64,000 nt of DNA from Haloarchaeobius litoreus (GCF_024495425.1 NZ_JANHJR010000002.1:620001-684000), one strand, 5' to 3'. Shown: positions 53,286-62,553, numbered from the stretch's first letter. Notes: generated by a model from the sequence alone, not told the origin. Made by a program: numbers and translations.

Positions 53286-54083
53286 TCAGGCTTCGACGAC
53301 GAAGCCACCGCGTTCGAGCGCCGCGTCGACGCTCGCGTCGTCGTGGACCACGGCGGAGACGGCGGCCGTGATGGCGGCGGGGTCCTCGTGCTGGAAGATG
53401 GAGCGACCCATGGAGACGCCGGCCGCGCCGCCGTCCATCGCGCCGCGGACCATCTCGACGGTCTCGCGGTCGCTGCCGCGGGCCCCGCCGGCGATGAGGA
53501 CGGGGAGCCGGGTCGACTCGCAGACGTGCTCGAAGGACGCGCCGTCGCCGGAGTAGCCGGTCTTCACGAGGTCAGCGCCGAGCTCCTCGGCGAGGCGGAC
53601 CGCGTGGCCGAGCGACTCGGGGTCGGTGCTGTCGACGCCGGGACCGCGGGCGTACGCCATCGCGAGAACGGGGATACCGAAGCGCGAGGCGGTGTCGGTG
53701 ACACCCGCGAGGTCCTCGATCTGCTCGGGCTCGTGGTCGCTGCCGACGTTGATGTGGAAGGAGACGGCGTCGGCCCCGGCCCGGATGGCCTCCTCGACGG
53801 TGCCCGTGAGGCGCTTGTCGTTCGTGTCCGGGCCGATGGTCGTCGAGGCGTTGAGGTGGACGATGTAGCCCGCGTCGTTCCTGTGGTCGTGGACGCGCGG
53901 CGCGATGCCCTTCTGCGTGAGGACGGCGTCGGCACCGGCGCGCGTCACCGCGTCGATGGTCGATTCGATGTCCTTCAGTCCCTGTACCGCACCGAGTGTG
54001 ATGCCGTGGTCCATCGGCACGACGAGGTGGTTCCCCCGTGTCCCGATGCGACCGAGGCGTGCGCGTGTTCCTGGTGTCGTCAT
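53286..54083 (-). CDS. 2-amino-3,7-dideoxy-D-threo-hept-6-ulosonate synthase (class I aldolase fold)
   Basis: Protein of 265 aa related to archaeal fructose-bisphosphate aldolases and to the MJ0400-type enzyme that opens the alternative shikimate route. Marks are LVVPMDHGITLGAVQGL, VSFHINVGSDHE, the probable Schiff-base Lys in GADLVKTGYSGD, and PVLIAGGARGSDRE. Its place behind trpA (27 nt gap) supports aromatic biosynthesis over glycolysis. The usual partner, dehydroquinate synthase II, is not next to it here. It is sometimes named aroA'; the symbol is left blank because aroA is ambiguous. Confidence 0.88.
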   Translation of the reverse strand: MTTPGTRARLGRIGTRGNHLVVPMDHGITLGAVQGLKDIESTIDAVTRAGADAVLTQKGIAPRVHDHRNDAGYIVHLNASTTIGPDTNDKRLTGTVEEAIRAGADAVSFHINVGSDHEPEQIEDLAGVTDTASRFGIPVLAMAYARGPGVDSTDPESLGHAVRLAEELGADLVKTGYSGDGASFEHVCESTRLPVLIAGGARGSDRETVEMVRGAMDGGAAGVSMGRSIFQHEDPAAITAAVSAVVHDDASVDAALERGGFVVEA

Positions 54084-54110
54084 TGGTTGTCAGTAGTTAG
54101 CATATCTCAT

Positions 54111-54935
54111 TTATTGGCCTTCCGGTTTCGCCATATCTTCCGCGCCTGCCGTGACGCCCTCGCTGAGTTCGCGGGCCATCGCTTCGAGTCGATCCGGCAC
54201 GTCGTCCCCGTCGGCGTCGCCGAACTCGGCGACGATGTCGACGAGCGCGCTCCCGACGATGACGCCGTCCGCACCGGCCTCGACGATGTGCCGCGCCTGG
54301 TCACCACTCGACACCCCGAAGCCGACCGCCTTAGGGATGTCGTACTGACTGACCTTCGCCAGCGACTCGGCGGTCTGGTCGCTCACGTCGGCCTTCGCCC
54401 CGGTGACGCCGAGGCGCGCCTGTACGTAGAGGTAGCCGGAGGACAGTTCGACCATGCGCTCGAGGCGCTCGCCCGCTGTCGTCGGCGCGACGATGAACAC
54501 GAGGTCGAGCCCGTGCTCGTCGCAGGCCGCTCTGAGGGGGCCGGCCTCCTCGGCGGGCAGGTCCGGGATGACGAAGCCGGAGATGCCGACCTCGGCGGCG
54601 CGTGCGACGAACGACTCCGGTCCGTCGCTGTCGCCATACTGGTAGAGCAGGTTGTAGTAGGTCATGCAGACGACTGGCACGTCCACGTCGAGCGATTCCA
54701 CGAAGTCGAGGTAGACCTCGGGCGTGACCCCCGCTTCCAGCGCGCGAACGACCGAGCCCTGGATGGTCGGTCCCTCCGCGATCGGCTCGGAGAACGGCAG
54801 CCCGAGTTCGAGCACGTCCGCGCCGCCGCGGACGAGCGCCTGCACGTACTCGCGGGTGCGCTCGACGCTCGGGTCGCCGACGCAGAGGTACGGCACGAAC
54901 GCCGGCTCGTCGAAGGCGGCTTCGAGGTCGCTCAT
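54111..54935 (-). CDS. trpA: Tryptophan synthase alpha chain
   Basis: TIM-barrel enzyme of 274 aa that cleaves indole-3-glycerol phosphate to indole. The catalytic Glu is in [15 protein letters not shown] and the Asp in [14 protein letters not shown]. The phosphate site is in [14 protein letters not shown] and [11 protein letters not shown]. It starts within the last four bases of trpB (54932-54935), the coupling often seen in trp operons, and is followed by the aroA'-type gene. The indole passes directly to TrpB. Confidence 0.96.
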   Translation of the reverse strand: MSDLEAAFDEPAFVPYLCVGDPSVERTREYVQALVRGGADVLELGLPFSEPIAEGPTIQGSVVRALEAGVTPEVYLDFVESLDVDVPVVCMTYYNLLYQYGDSDGPESFVARAAEVGISGFVIPDLPAEEAGPLRAACDEHGLDLVFIVAPTTAGERLERMVELSSGYLYVQARLGVTGAKADVSDQTAESLAKVSQYDIPKAVGFGVSSGDQARHIVEAGADGVIVGSALVDIVAEFGDADGDDVPDRLEAMARELSEGVTAGAEDMAKPEGQ

Positions 54936-56221
54936 CGGCCCACCTCCGAGAACACGTCCATGCTCGGCGCGTTCGACAGCTCGCGCTTCTCCGTCTCCTC
55001 GATGACGGATTCGAGGTCCTTGTCGCCGCGCCCGGAGACGTTGACGACCGTCAGCTCGCCCAGCTGCTCGGGGTGCGCGTCGGCGAAGGCGACAGCGTGG
55101 GCCGACTCCAGCGCCGGGATGATGCCCTCCTCCTGGGAGAGCAGGTGGAACGCCTCCAGCGCCGCGTCGTCGTCGACGTTCACCGGGGTCACACGGTCGG
55201 TGTCGACGAGGTGGGCCAGCTCCGGTCCGACGCCGGCGTAGTCCAGCCCGGAGGAGACGCTGTGGCTCTCGACGACGTTGCCGTCCGAGTCCTGCAGCAG
55301 CTTCGTCCGCGCGCCGTGGAGAACACCGTCAGAACCGGTCGACAGGCTCGCCGAGTTCGGCGCGACGCCCGCGTCCTCGTCGACCGCGAGCGAGGAGCCG
55401 CCGGCTTCGACCGCGAAGAGGTCGACCGACTCGTCGCCGACGAACTCGTGGAACGCACCCATCGTGTTCGAGCCGCCGCCGGCGCAGGCGACGACCGAGT
55501 CCGGCAGTCGCCCGGCCTGCTCCTGCACCTGCTCGCGGGCCTCCTCGCTGATGACCGACTGGAAGGTGCGGACCATCTCGGGGAACGGATGCGGGCCGAC
55601 GACGCTGCCGATGACGTAGTGGGTGTCCTCGACGTTCGTCGCCCAGTCGCGCATCGTCTCGTTGATGGCCTCCTTCAGCGTGCCGCGGCCGGCCGAGACG
55701 GGGTTCACCTCGCTGCCGTTCAGCCGCATCCGGAAGACGTTGGGGCGCTGGCGCTGGATGTCGCGGGTGCCCATGTACACCTCGCAGGGCACGTCGAGGT
55801 GTGCTGCCGCCATCGCCGTCGCGGTGCCGTGCTGTCCCGCGCCTGTCTCGGCGACGACCCGCTCCTTGCCCATGTACTTCGCGAGCAGCACCTGCCCGAG
55901 CGCGTTGTTCAGCTTGTGTGCGCCACCGTGGACCAGGTCCTCGCGCTTGAGGTACACCTCGGTTCCGAAGCGGTCGCTCAGGCGGTCTGCGCGCTGGAGC
56001 GGCGTCGGGCGACCCCCGAAGTCCCGGAGCCGCCGCCGGAACTCGTCCACGAAGCCGTCCTCGTTGCCCAGGACGTAGCGCTCGTAGGCGTCCTCCAGCT
56101 CCTGTACCGCGGGCATCAGCGCCTCGGGAACGTACTGGCCACCGTAGCGGCCGAACGTGCCGGGGCGGTCCTCGTCCGTCGTGTCGCCGTCCTCTCGTCG
56201 TGTCTCGTCGTTCAGGCTCAC
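54932..56221 (-). CDS. trpB: Tryptophan synthase beta chain
   Basis: PLP enzyme of 429 aa that joins indole with serine. The PLP Lys is in [17 protein letters not shown] and the phosphate loop in [14 protein letters not shown]. The Glu that activates indole is in [16 protein letters not shown]. An acidic N-terminal extension of about 20 residues is a halophile trait. It belongs to the TrpB1 type that works with TrpA. It overlaps trpC and trpA by four bases each. Confidence 0.97.
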   Translation of the reverse strand: MSLNDETRREDGDTTDEDRPGTFGRYGGQYVPEALMPAVQELEDAYERYVLGNEDGFVDEFRRRLRDFGGRPTPLQRADRLSDRFGTEVYLKREDLVHGGAHKLNNALGQVLLAKYMGKERVVAETGAGQHGTATAMAAAHLDVPCEVYMGTRDIQRQRPNVFRMRLNGSEVNPVSAGRGTLKEAINETMRDWATNVEDTHYVIGSVVGPHPFPEMVRTFQSVISEEAREQVQEQAGRLPDSVVACAGGGSNTMGAFHEFVGDESVDLFAVEAGGSSLAVDEDAGVAPNSASLSTGSDGVLHGARTKLLQDSDGNVVESHSVSSGLDYAGVGPELAHLVDTDRVTPVNVDDDAALEAFHLLSQEEGIIPALESAHAVAFADAHPEQLGELTVVNVSGRGDKDLESVIEETEKRELSNAPSMDVFSEVGR

Positions 56222-56973
56222 GCGTACACCAACTCCTCGGTCGACCTTCGGGGCTCGCCGGCCATAATCGCACTGCCGACCAGCAGGCCGTCGGCACCGG
56301 CCTCGCGCATCCGTCTGACGTCCGCGGGCGTCGAGATACCCGACTCCGCGACGAGCGTCACGTCATCTGGAGCCCGGGGCGCGACGCGCTCGAACGTCCC
56401 CAGGTCGACTGTCAGGCTGGCGAGGTCGCGGTTGTTCACGCCGACGAGGGTCGCGCCCGCGTCGAGTGCGGTCTCCAGTTCGGTCTCGCTGTGGACCTCG
56501 ACGAGCGGCTCGAAGCCGCGCTCGCGTGCCGCTGTCACCATCTCGCCCACGTCGTCGACGAAGCGGGCGATGACCAGCGCGGCGTCGGCCTCGACGGCGT
56601 CGAGGTGGCCTGGCTCCAGCAGGAAGTCCTTGCGCAGCACCGGGACGTCGACGGCCTCGCGCACCCGTTCGAGGTTCTCGACGCTGCCGCCGAAGTGCTC
56701 GGGTTCGGTCAGCACCGAGAGCGCGGTCGCGCCGCCGTCGACCATCGCCCGCGCGAGGTCGACGGGGTCCTCGGTGTGCGTGCCCTCGGTCGTCGGGCTC
56801 GTCGGCTTCACCTCCGCGATGAGTGGTACCCGTCCATCCGCGTCGGCCGCCGCGAGCGCGTTCGAGAGTGACGCGCCGTCGACGCTGACCCGGTCGTCGG
56901 GCACCGGTCGTCGCGCCGCGGCGTCCAGAATGGAGCGGACGGCGGGCGCGAACTCCTCAGTGGCGTTCATCAT
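56218..56973 (-). CDS. trpC: Indole-3-glycerol-phosphate synthase
   Basis: TIM-barrel enzyme of 251 aa closing the indole ring in tryptophan synthesis. The substrate Lys pair is in [12 protein letters not shown] and [28 protein letters not shown] and [13 protein letters not shown] are family signatures. It is the first gene of trpCBA, the order known from Haloferax volcanii. Two ATG codons stand in a row at 56973 and 56970; the first is chosen because the TATA spacing fits it. trpD, trpE, trpF and trpG are not in this part. Confidence 0.96.
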   Translation of the reverse strand: MMNATEEFAPAVRSILDAAARRPVPDDRVSVDGASLSNALAAADADGRVPLIAEVKPTSPTTEGTHTEDPVDLARAMVDGGATALSVLTEPEHFGGSVENLERVREAVDVPVLRKDFLLEPGHLDAVEADAALVIARFVDDVGEMVTAARERGFEPLVEVHSETELETALDAGATLVGVNNRDLASLTVDLGTFERVAPRAPDDVTLVAESGISTPADVRRMREAGADGLLVGSAIMAGEPRRSTEELVYA

Positions 56974-57005
56974 CGTACATCAATGTGCTAATCTGTACAT
57001 AAGAC
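56974..57005 (-). promoter_or_regulatory. Promoter of trpCBA with GTACAT direct repeat
   Basis: On the minus strand CTTATGTA (57004-56997) is a TATA box about 27 nt before the trpC start, giving a leaderless message. On the plus strand GTACAT occurs at 56975-56980 and 56995-57000, 20 nt apart (two helical turns). One copy overlaps the TATA box and the other lies at the start codon, so the pair could be an operator for a tryptophan-responsive regulator. This is an inference. Confidence 0.55.
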
Positions 57006-57079
57006 TTGCGTCATCGGTGGCCGCGACTCGATGGGTCCTCACGGGAAGCTTCAAGGCCATCACTGTCCTCGATTGCCCT

Positions 57080-57559
57080 ATGGACGTTGCCGACGACGGC
57101 GTCGCCGGTATCTACGCGCGCCACTCGCCGTACCTCGAACGCGACGTACAGCTCGGAGTCGCGAGCGGGCGGGTGATCTCCGTCTCCTTCCCGCGGGAGG
57201 CGGACGCCGACGCCGGAGACGACCACCCCGTCCTCGACCGGGTCGGGGAGTACCTCGACGGGGTCAACCCCGTCGACTTCGACGACGTGGAGGTTGCGCT
57301 GACGCTGCCGACCGACCAGCGCGCCGTGCTGGAGACGCTCCGCGAGCAGGTGCCCTACGGCGAGGACGTCTCGGTCGCCCAGCTCGCCCGGTTGACGCCC
57401 AGCCTCGACGCCGAGGACGACGACGACCTCATCCTCGTGCGCACCGCGCTCGACGCGAACCCGGTGCCGCTCCTCGTTCCCGACCACCGCGTGCGCGACG
57501 GGCCGAGCGCCGCCGAACCGCACGTCGAGCAGAAGCTCCGGTCGATAGAGGGGCTCTAG
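57080..57559 (+). CDS. MGMT-like DNA-binding domain protein with Asp in place of the acceptor Cys
   Basis: Protein of 159 aa. The C-terminal half (about 85-155) follows the O6-alkylguanine-DNA alkyltransferase pattern: VPYGEDVSVAQLARL matches VPYGxxxSYGxLA, and NPVPLLVPDHRVRDG matches NPxPxxxPCHRVxxxDG. The acceptor Cys of PCHR is Asp (PDHR), so alkyl transfer is not expected. Alkyltransferase-like proteins (ATL) of other organisms carry Trp there and flag lesions for excision repair. The gene diverges from trpC. The start at 57080 was chosen from the domain length and from the loss of coding character upstream. Confidence 0.8.
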   Translation: MDVADDGVAGIYARHSPYLERDVQLGVASGRVISVSFPREADADAGDDHPVLDRVGEYLDGVNPVDFDDVEVALTLPTDQRAVLETLREQVPYGEDVSVAQLARLTPSLDAEDDDDLILVRTALDANPVPLLVPDHRVRDGPSAAEPHVEQKLRSIEGL

Positions 57560-57629
57560 TCGGCCGGAACGTCCGGCTTCCACAGCCCCGTTCGGTCACC
57601 CGGGAACCCCGCGGCGACGCAGTCGATTA

Positions 57630-58592
57630 CTACCCCGCCCACTCAACGCCCAGTCCCTCGTGCACCCCGAACTCCAGCGCGTTCACGAGGTAGTGCGCGA
57701 CGACGACCGTCACGAGACTCCCCGTCAGCACGAACGCGGCGGCCAGCACGAACCCCAGCGCGCCGGTGACGACGACGCCAGCCGGTCCCTGGAGGCCGTG
57801 GCCCGCCGCGAACAGCAGCGACGAACCAACCGCGAGCAGCCACGGCGAGACGCCGAAGCCGGCGGCGAGTACGCCGACCATCGCGGCGCGGAACAGCACC
57901 TCCTCGAACACCGCGACGAGCGGGAGGACGAGTCCGAGCAGGGCCGCCCACCCCGCCGCGCTCTCCGGTGCGAGGACCGACCGCAGCCGCTCGTCGTACT
58001 CGAAACCAGCGCCCTCGGCGACGGCCGCGCCGACCTCGTTGGCGACGTAGAGACCGACGCCGAGGCCGACGCCGGCGAGCACCGGGGCGGGACCGAACGC
58101 CGCTGGCGAGAGCCCCATCGCCGTCGCCGGGACCCCGGTTAGTACCGCGGCCCCGAGGATGGCGACGAGGAACAGGCCCTGCGTGATGGCGACGTTCGCG
58201 AGCAGCATCCCGGTCGTCATCGCCGCCAGCGGGTCCGTCTCGCGCTCGTCCAGCCACGGCGGGTAGTTCTCGGGCGGGCCGACGGCCGACAGGTCGTCGG
58301 TCGTCGACGAGTCGCCCTCGGCCGTCGGTTCGTCCCCGTCGAACTGGTCGGTGGCCGCTCCATCGTCGTCGACGCCGGTGTCATCGTCGGACTCGCCCGG
58401 CCGTTGGCGGTGCGGGGACGTCGCCGACGACCCGGTCACCGCCTGCGTCGTCGAGTACGAGAGCAGGAGCATCAGCCCGGTGACGAGCGCGAGCACGGCC
58501 GCGAAGGTGGTCGCGTCGAACGACGAGCCGACGGCTGTGGACTGGGAGAACGGGAGAAGGGGGCCGACGGCGAGTGCCGTCGGGCCGGACAT
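57630..58592 (-). CDS. CPBP family intramembrane metalloprotease
   Basis: Protein of 320 aa. A first helix (about 25-48), a long acidic loop (about 60-115), then about seven helices. The CPBP/Abi signature is PLVAVFEEVLFRAAMVGVL (EExxxR) near residue 222, with later His in LLFAAGHGLQGPAG and VVVAHYLVNALEFG. Relatives process prenylated proteins or confer bacteriocin immunity; the target here is unknown. It begins seven bases after the lonB stop in the same direction, which suggests one operon. Confidence 0.88.
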   Translation of the reverse strand: MSGPTALAVGPLLPFSQSTAVGSSFDATTFAAVLALVTGLMLLLSYSTTQAVTGSSATSPHRQRPGESDDDTGVDDDGAATDQFDGDEPTAEGDSSTTDDLSAVGPPENYPPWLDERETDPLAAMTTGMLLANVAITQGLFLVAILGAAVLTGVPATAMGLSPAAFGPAPVLAGVGLGVGLYVANEVGAAVAEGAGFEYDERLRSVLAPESAAGWAALLGLVLPLVAVFEEVLFRAAMVGVLAAGFGVSPWLLAVGSSLLFAAGHGLQGPAGVVVTGALGFVLAAAFVLTGSLVTVVVAHYLVNALEFGVHEGLGVEWAG

Positions 58593-58598
58593 CGGCAG

Positions 58599-60764
58599 TT
58601 ACTGCGGGCTCGGGGAGCCGCCGGGGCCGATGTCGCGCTCCAGCGCGGAGCCCGTGATGGACTTCAGCCGGTCGACCAGCGAGTCCTTGTCGGGCTCGCC
58701 GGCCAGCGCCACGTCCAGCACCTCGCTGATGTGGCTGACCGGGATGATCTCGATCTGGTCCTTGTACTCGTCCTCGATCATCACGTCCTGCTCGTTCGCC
58801 TTCGGGATGATGACCCGGTCGAGCCCGGCCTTCGCAGCCGCCTCGATCTTGTGGGTCACGCCGCCGACGGGCAGCACGTCGCCCCGGACCGACAGCGAGC
58901 CGGTCATGGCGAGGTCCTGCGCGACGGGCATGTCCTCCAGCGCGCTGATGACGGCGGTCGCGACCGTGATGGACGCGGAGTCGCCGTCGACACCCTGCTG
59001 GCCCGCCTGCACGAACTGGATGTGGATGTCCTTCTCCGAGATGTCCTCGTCGGAGAACTTCTTGATGATGGCGGAGACGTTCTGCACCGCCTCCTCGGCC
59101 ATCTCCTGGAGCTTCCCGGTGGCGATGACCTTCCCGGGCCCCTGCGAGGGGGCGACCTCGGCCATCACGGGGAGGACGATACCGGAGTCCTCGCCCATGA
59201 CCGCGAGTCCGTTGACGCGGCCGATCACGTCGCCCTCGGAGACGGTCATCTCGTAGTCCTTGCGGCGCTCGATGTAGTTGTCCGCGAGCTGCTGTTCGAT
59301 GCCACGCGAGCGGCGCTTCGCCTGGATGACGTCGTCGCGCGTGGTCTCGTCGCGGTCCTCGCCGCGGGCGATGTCGCCGGCGACGCGGACCAGTCCACCG
59401 AGGTTGCGGAGTTCGAGGGTGAGGTGGCCCTTCCGACCGGAGCGGCGCTTCGCCTCGAGGATGACCTCCTCGGCGGCGTCGCGGGTGAAGTGCGGGAGCC
59501 GCCCGTCGTTCTCGACCTCCTGGGCGATGAAGCGGGCGTACTTCCGGCGCATCTCCGGGGTGTCCTCGATGGTGTCGTCCATGTACACCTCGTAGCCGTA
59601 GCCCTTGATACGGCTGCGGAGCGCGGGGTGCATGTTCTCCATCGCGTCGAGGTTCCCGGCCGCGACCATGACGAAGTCACAGGGGACGGGCTCGGTCTGG
59701 ACCATCGCGCCCGAGGAACGCTCGGACTGGCCGGTGATGCCGAACTCGCCCTCCTGGATGGCCGTCATCAGCTTCTGCTGGCTGCGGATGTCGAGCGTGT
59801 TGATCTCGTCGACGAACAGCACGCCCTTGTTGGCCTTGTGGATGGCACCGGGCTCGACACGGTCGTGGCTCGGCGTCTCCATGCCGCCGGACTGGAACGG
59901 GTCGTGGCGGACGTCGCCGAGCAGCGCGCCGGCGTGTGCGCCCGTCGCGTCCTCGAACGGCGCGGTCTGCTGTTCGGCGTTGTTCACGATGAGGTTCGGG
60001 ATCATCGAGTCCGTCGAGCGACCGGAGTAGCGGAACGCGAGGTAGACGACACCGGCCGCGAGGATGCCGAGCAGGAGACTGCGGGTGACCACGGCGTAGA
60101 CGAGGACGACGGCCATGATGATGAGCATCAGGAACGAGCGCATCTGGTTGCGCTTTCTGGCCTCGTCCTTGTACGCCTCGATGATCTGGTCGCCCTTGCC
60201 GGCGGGGACCGTGCGGACCTTCGGCTCGTTGCCGTCGTCCGGGTTGTGGTAGACGAGGATGTCCTGGAGGTCCTCCTTCGGGAGGAGCTGGGACATCGCC
60301 TTCGCGAGCATCGACTTCCCGGTCCCGGGCGAGCCGATCATCATCACGTGACGGCGCTGCTTGGCCGCCTTCTTGACGATGTCACGGGCGTCGTCCTGGC
60401 CGATGACCTGGTCGACGAGTCGGTCGGGGACCTCGATCTCGGACGTGGAGTCGACCTTCAGCCCGCCGAGGAGGTCGTCCTCGGTGATCTCCTCGTCGAT
60501 CTCCGCTCCGAGGTCCACCTCGACGTCGCTGCCGAGACGGTCGATGTCGGGGCCCTCGTCGTCGATGGTGCCCTCGCCGGCGTCGCCCTCCTCGATGGTC
60601 GCGTCGTGGAGGCCGCCGTCGTCCGGGGACCCATCGTCCTCGGGGATCACCGGGTCGAACCCCTCGTCGGGGGCGGGGGTGTCGTCGCTTTCGGGCTCCC
60701 GCTCGTCGACAGTCTCCTCGACCGTCGGCGGGGGGCCGTCGTTGGGATCACTATCGTTACTCAT
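58599..60764 (-). CDS. lonB: ATP-dependent protease LonB (archaeal, membrane-anchored)
   Basis: Protein of 721 aa. It has an acidic N-terminus (about 1-110), an AAA+ domain with Walker A MIGSPGTGKSML near residue 144 and Walker B GVLFVDEINTLD, and two transmembrane helices inserted between them (SFLMLIIMAVVLVYAV and LLLGILAAGVVYLAF). The protease part has catalytic Ser in VDGDSASITVA and Lys in GGVTHKIEAA. LonB is essential in Haloferax and controls carotenoid and lipid balance by degrading membrane-associated regulators. The start at 60764 excludes an Arg-rich extension. A TATA-like AAGTATATCA lies about 40 nt upstream. Confidence 0.96.
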   Translation of the reverse strand: MSNDSDPNDGPPPTVEETVDEREPESDDTPAPDEGFDPVIPEDDGSPDDGGLHDATIEEGDAGEGTIDDEGPDIDRLGSDVEVDLGAEIDEEITEDDLLGGLKVDSTSEIEVPDRLVDQVIGQDDARDIVKKAAKQRRHVMMIGSPGTGKSMLAKAMSQLLPKEDLQDILVYHNPDDGNEPKVRTVPAGKGDQIIEAYKDEARKRNQMRSFLMLIIMAVVLVYAVVTRSLLLGILAAGVVYLAFRYSGRSTDSMIPNLIVNNAEQQTAPFEDATGAHAGALLGDVRHDPFQSGGMETPSHDRVEPGAIHKANKGVLFVDEINTLDIRSQQKLMTAIQEGEFGITGQSERSSGAMVQTEPVPCDFVMVAAGNLDAMENMHPALRSRIKGYGYEVYMDDTIEDTPEMRRKYARFIAQEVENDGRLPHFTRDAAEEVILEAKRRSGRKGHLTLELRNLGGLVRVAGDIARGEDRDETTRDDVIQAKRRSRGIEQQLADNYIERRKDYEMTVSEGDVIGRVNGLAVMGEDSGIVLPVMAEVAPSQGPGKVIATGKLQEMAEEAVQNVSAIIKKFSDEDISEKDIHIQFVQAGQQGVDGDSASITVATAVISALEDMPVAQDLAMTGSLSVRGDVLPVGGVTHKIEAAAKAGLDRVIIPKANEQDVMIEDEYKDQIEIIPVSHISEVLDVALAGEPDKDSLVDRLKSITGSALERDIGPGGSPSPQ

Positions 60765-60901
60765 GAAACGGGTTGCTACCTGAATTCTGGTGTTTTGTAC
60801 TGATATACTTTCTCCCTTCTGAAGCCTGCGACGCACGACCGAAAACGGCAGACTCAGGTGTTGGAACGCCCTGATTCGCCGACGGAGGTGTCTCGCCATC
60901 C

Positions 60902-60908
60902 TTATAAA
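60902..60908 (+). promoter_or_regulatory. TATA box of nadM
   Basis: TTATAAA centred 26 nt before the ATG at 60931, consistent with a leaderless message. It shares the 166-nt divergent region with the lonB promoter. Confidence 0.8.
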
Positions 60909-60930
60909 CGAACGGGCCGACGGGTTCGCC

Positions 60931-61449
60931 ATGACGCGGGGATTCTACATCGGCCGGTTCCAGCCGTACCACAACGGCCACCACAGCATGGTCGAGACCA
61001 TCGCGGGGGAGGTCGACGAGCTCGTCCTCGGCATCGGGAGCGCGGGCGACTCCCACTCCGAGCACGACCCGTTCACCGCCGGCGAGCGCATCATGATGCT
61101 CACGAAGTCGCTCGTCGACTCCGACCTCGTCACCTACGCCGTCCCCATCGAGGACCTCGACCGGAACTCCGTCTGGGTGAGCCACGTCCAGAGCATGTGC
61201 CCCACCTTCGACGTGGCGTACTCGAACAACCCGCTCGTCATCCGACTGTTCGAGGAGGCCGGCATCGAGGTGCGCCAGTCCCCGATGTTCAACCGCGACG
61301 TGCTGGAGGGCACCGAGGTCCGCGACCGCATGGTCGACGGCGGCGACTGGGAGTCGCTGGTACCCGACCCCGCCGTGGAAGTCATCCGCGAGATCGACGG
61401 CGTCGAACGAATCCAGATGGTCGCGGATTCGGACACGAACGCGGAGTAG
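60931..61449 (+). CDS. nadM: Nicotinamide-nucleotide adenylyltransferase
   Basis: Enzyme of 172 aa making NAD from NMN and ATP, archaeal type. The nucleotidyltransferase HxGH site is GFYIGRFQPYHNGHHSM at the N-terminus. The second motif, ISGTxIR in others, appears as LEGTEVRDRMVDGG. LGIGSAGDSHSEHDPFTAGE is the NMN-binding loop of archaeal NadM. Length and order match the family. The promoter fixes the ATG. It diverges from lonB and converges with the fragment at 61456. Confidence 0.95.
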   Translation: MTRGFYIGRFQPYHNGHHSMVETIAGEVDELVLGIGSAGDSHSEHDPFTAGERIMMLTKSLVDSDLVTYAVPIEDLDRNSVWVSHVQSMCPTFDVAYSNNPLVIRLFEEAGIEVRQSPMFNRDVLEGTEVRDRMVDGGDWESLVPDPAVEVIREIDGVERIQMVADSDTNAE

Positions 61450-61455
61450 TCGCAG

Positions 61456-61692
61456 TCAGAGCAGGCCGAGCCGTTCGCTCGCGTCGCTGAAGTTGAGAAC
61501 TCGTTCTTCGCTGGCCGTGTTCGAACCCTCCATTCGACAGCGTTCGTCGGTTCCCGGGTCGAACTCCCCGTCCCCGTCGACGTCGTCGTAGATTCCGGTT
61601 CGCACCCTGTGGGTGCCGTCGTACGTTCTGTCGAGTTCGAAGTCGACGTAGTCCGCGGCGATCCCGTGCGCCGCTGTCGACTCTGGTTGCAC
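61456..61692 (-). pseudogene. Possible gene remnant with DxDxDG motif
   Basis: An open frame of about 78 codons from a GTG at 61692. The part YVDFELDRTYDGTHRVRTGI followed by YDDVDGDGEFDPGTDERC looks like a true beta-rich surface-protein end with a dockerin-like DxDxDG calcium motif, and RVLNFSDASERLGLL closes it. No signal peptide or clear ATG is present, and beyond 61692 the frame runs into DNA opposite the next gene. It could be the 3' end of a truncated secreted-protein gene. Chance similarity cannot be excluded. Confidence 0.4.
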
Positions 61693-61755
61693 GGCGACCG
61701 GCGACCCGTCTCCGACACCACCACAGTTATTCTCCCGCGTCCGGCAGTACTGCCC

Positions 61756-62553
61756 ATGATAACGCTCTCGTCGGACTTCGGCTCGCCGTACCCCGCGGCG
61801 ATGCGCGGCGTCGTCCTCGACCGCTGCGACGCGCGGCTGGTCGACGTGAGCCACGAGTTCCCCCGGCACGACGTGCGGGCGACGGCGTTCTGGCTGTGCG
61901 AGACGCTGCCGTACTTCCCGCCGGCGGTCCACTGCGTCGTCGTCGACCCCGGCGTCGGCACCGACCGCGACGCCGTCGTCGTCCGGGTGGGCCGGCACGC
62001 GCTCGTCGCGCCGGACAACGGGGTCGTCCTCCCCGTGGCGCGGGCGCTCGCGGGCCTGGATCCCGGCGAACCGCTCGCCGACGCGACGCACCAGACGGTC
62101 GCGGCGTACGTCGTCGACGACGCCGACGCGGCCTCCAGCACGTTCCACGGCCGGGACGTGTTCGCGCCGACCGCGGCGCGGGTCCACGAGGTCGGCGTCG
62201 CCGCCGTCGGCGGGATGGAGGGCGTCGAGGCGACCGACGTGGCCGACCTCGTGGACTGCACGCTTCCTGCAGCGACCGTCGAGGGGGACCGTGCGGTCGG
62301 CGAGGTGCTCGTCGTCGACGACTTCGGCAACGCGGTGACGAACGTCCCCGGCGGCTTCCTCGCGGACGCCGACGCGGTGACGGTCAACGGCGAGCGCGTC
62401 CCCGTCGGCGAGACCTTCGCGGCGGTGCCCGAGGGCGAGCAGCTGGTCACGGTCGGGAGCCACGGCAACGTCGAGTGCGACGTGAACCGAGGCCGGGGCG
62501 ACGAGGCGTTCGGGCTCGCGCCGGGCGACGGGGTGACCGTCGAGCGATGCTGA
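61756..62553 (+). CDS. SAM hydroxide adenosyltransferase (DUF62 family)
   Basis: Enzyme of 265 aa that hydrolyses S-adenosylmethionine to adenosine and methionine, related to fluorinase and chlorinase. It opens MITLSSDFGSPYPAAMRGVV with the conserved Asp. VHCVVVDPGVGTDRDAVVV and LVAPDNGVVLPV are signature stretches, and VLVVDDFGNAVTNVP is the C-terminal site. The hydroxide type is inferred because it is the common archaeal form. Its end overlaps the TRIC-type gene by seven bases. Confidence 0.93.
   Translation: MITLSSDFGSPYPAAMRGVVLDRCDARLVDVSHEFPRHDVRATAFWLCETLPYFPPAVHCVVVDPGVGTDRDAVVVRVGRHALVAPDNGVVLPVARALAGLDPGEPLADATHQTVAAYVVDDADAASSTFHGRDVFAPTAARVHEVGVAAVGGMEGVEATDVADLVDCTLPAATVEGDRAVGEVLVVDDFGNAVTNVPGGFLADADAVTVNGERVPVGETFAAVPEGEQLVTVGSHGNVECDVNRGRGDEAFGLAPGDGVTVERC

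Noticed and set aside
53190-57079. Long plus-strand frames opposite aroA', trpA, trpB and trpC
   Set aside because: Shadows of the trp operon; the only real plus-strand gene here begins at 57080.
58404-60803. Plus-strand frame of 799 codons opposite lonB
   Set aside because: Antisense of lonB and the CPBP gene; Val/Leu/Asp-rich shadow composition.
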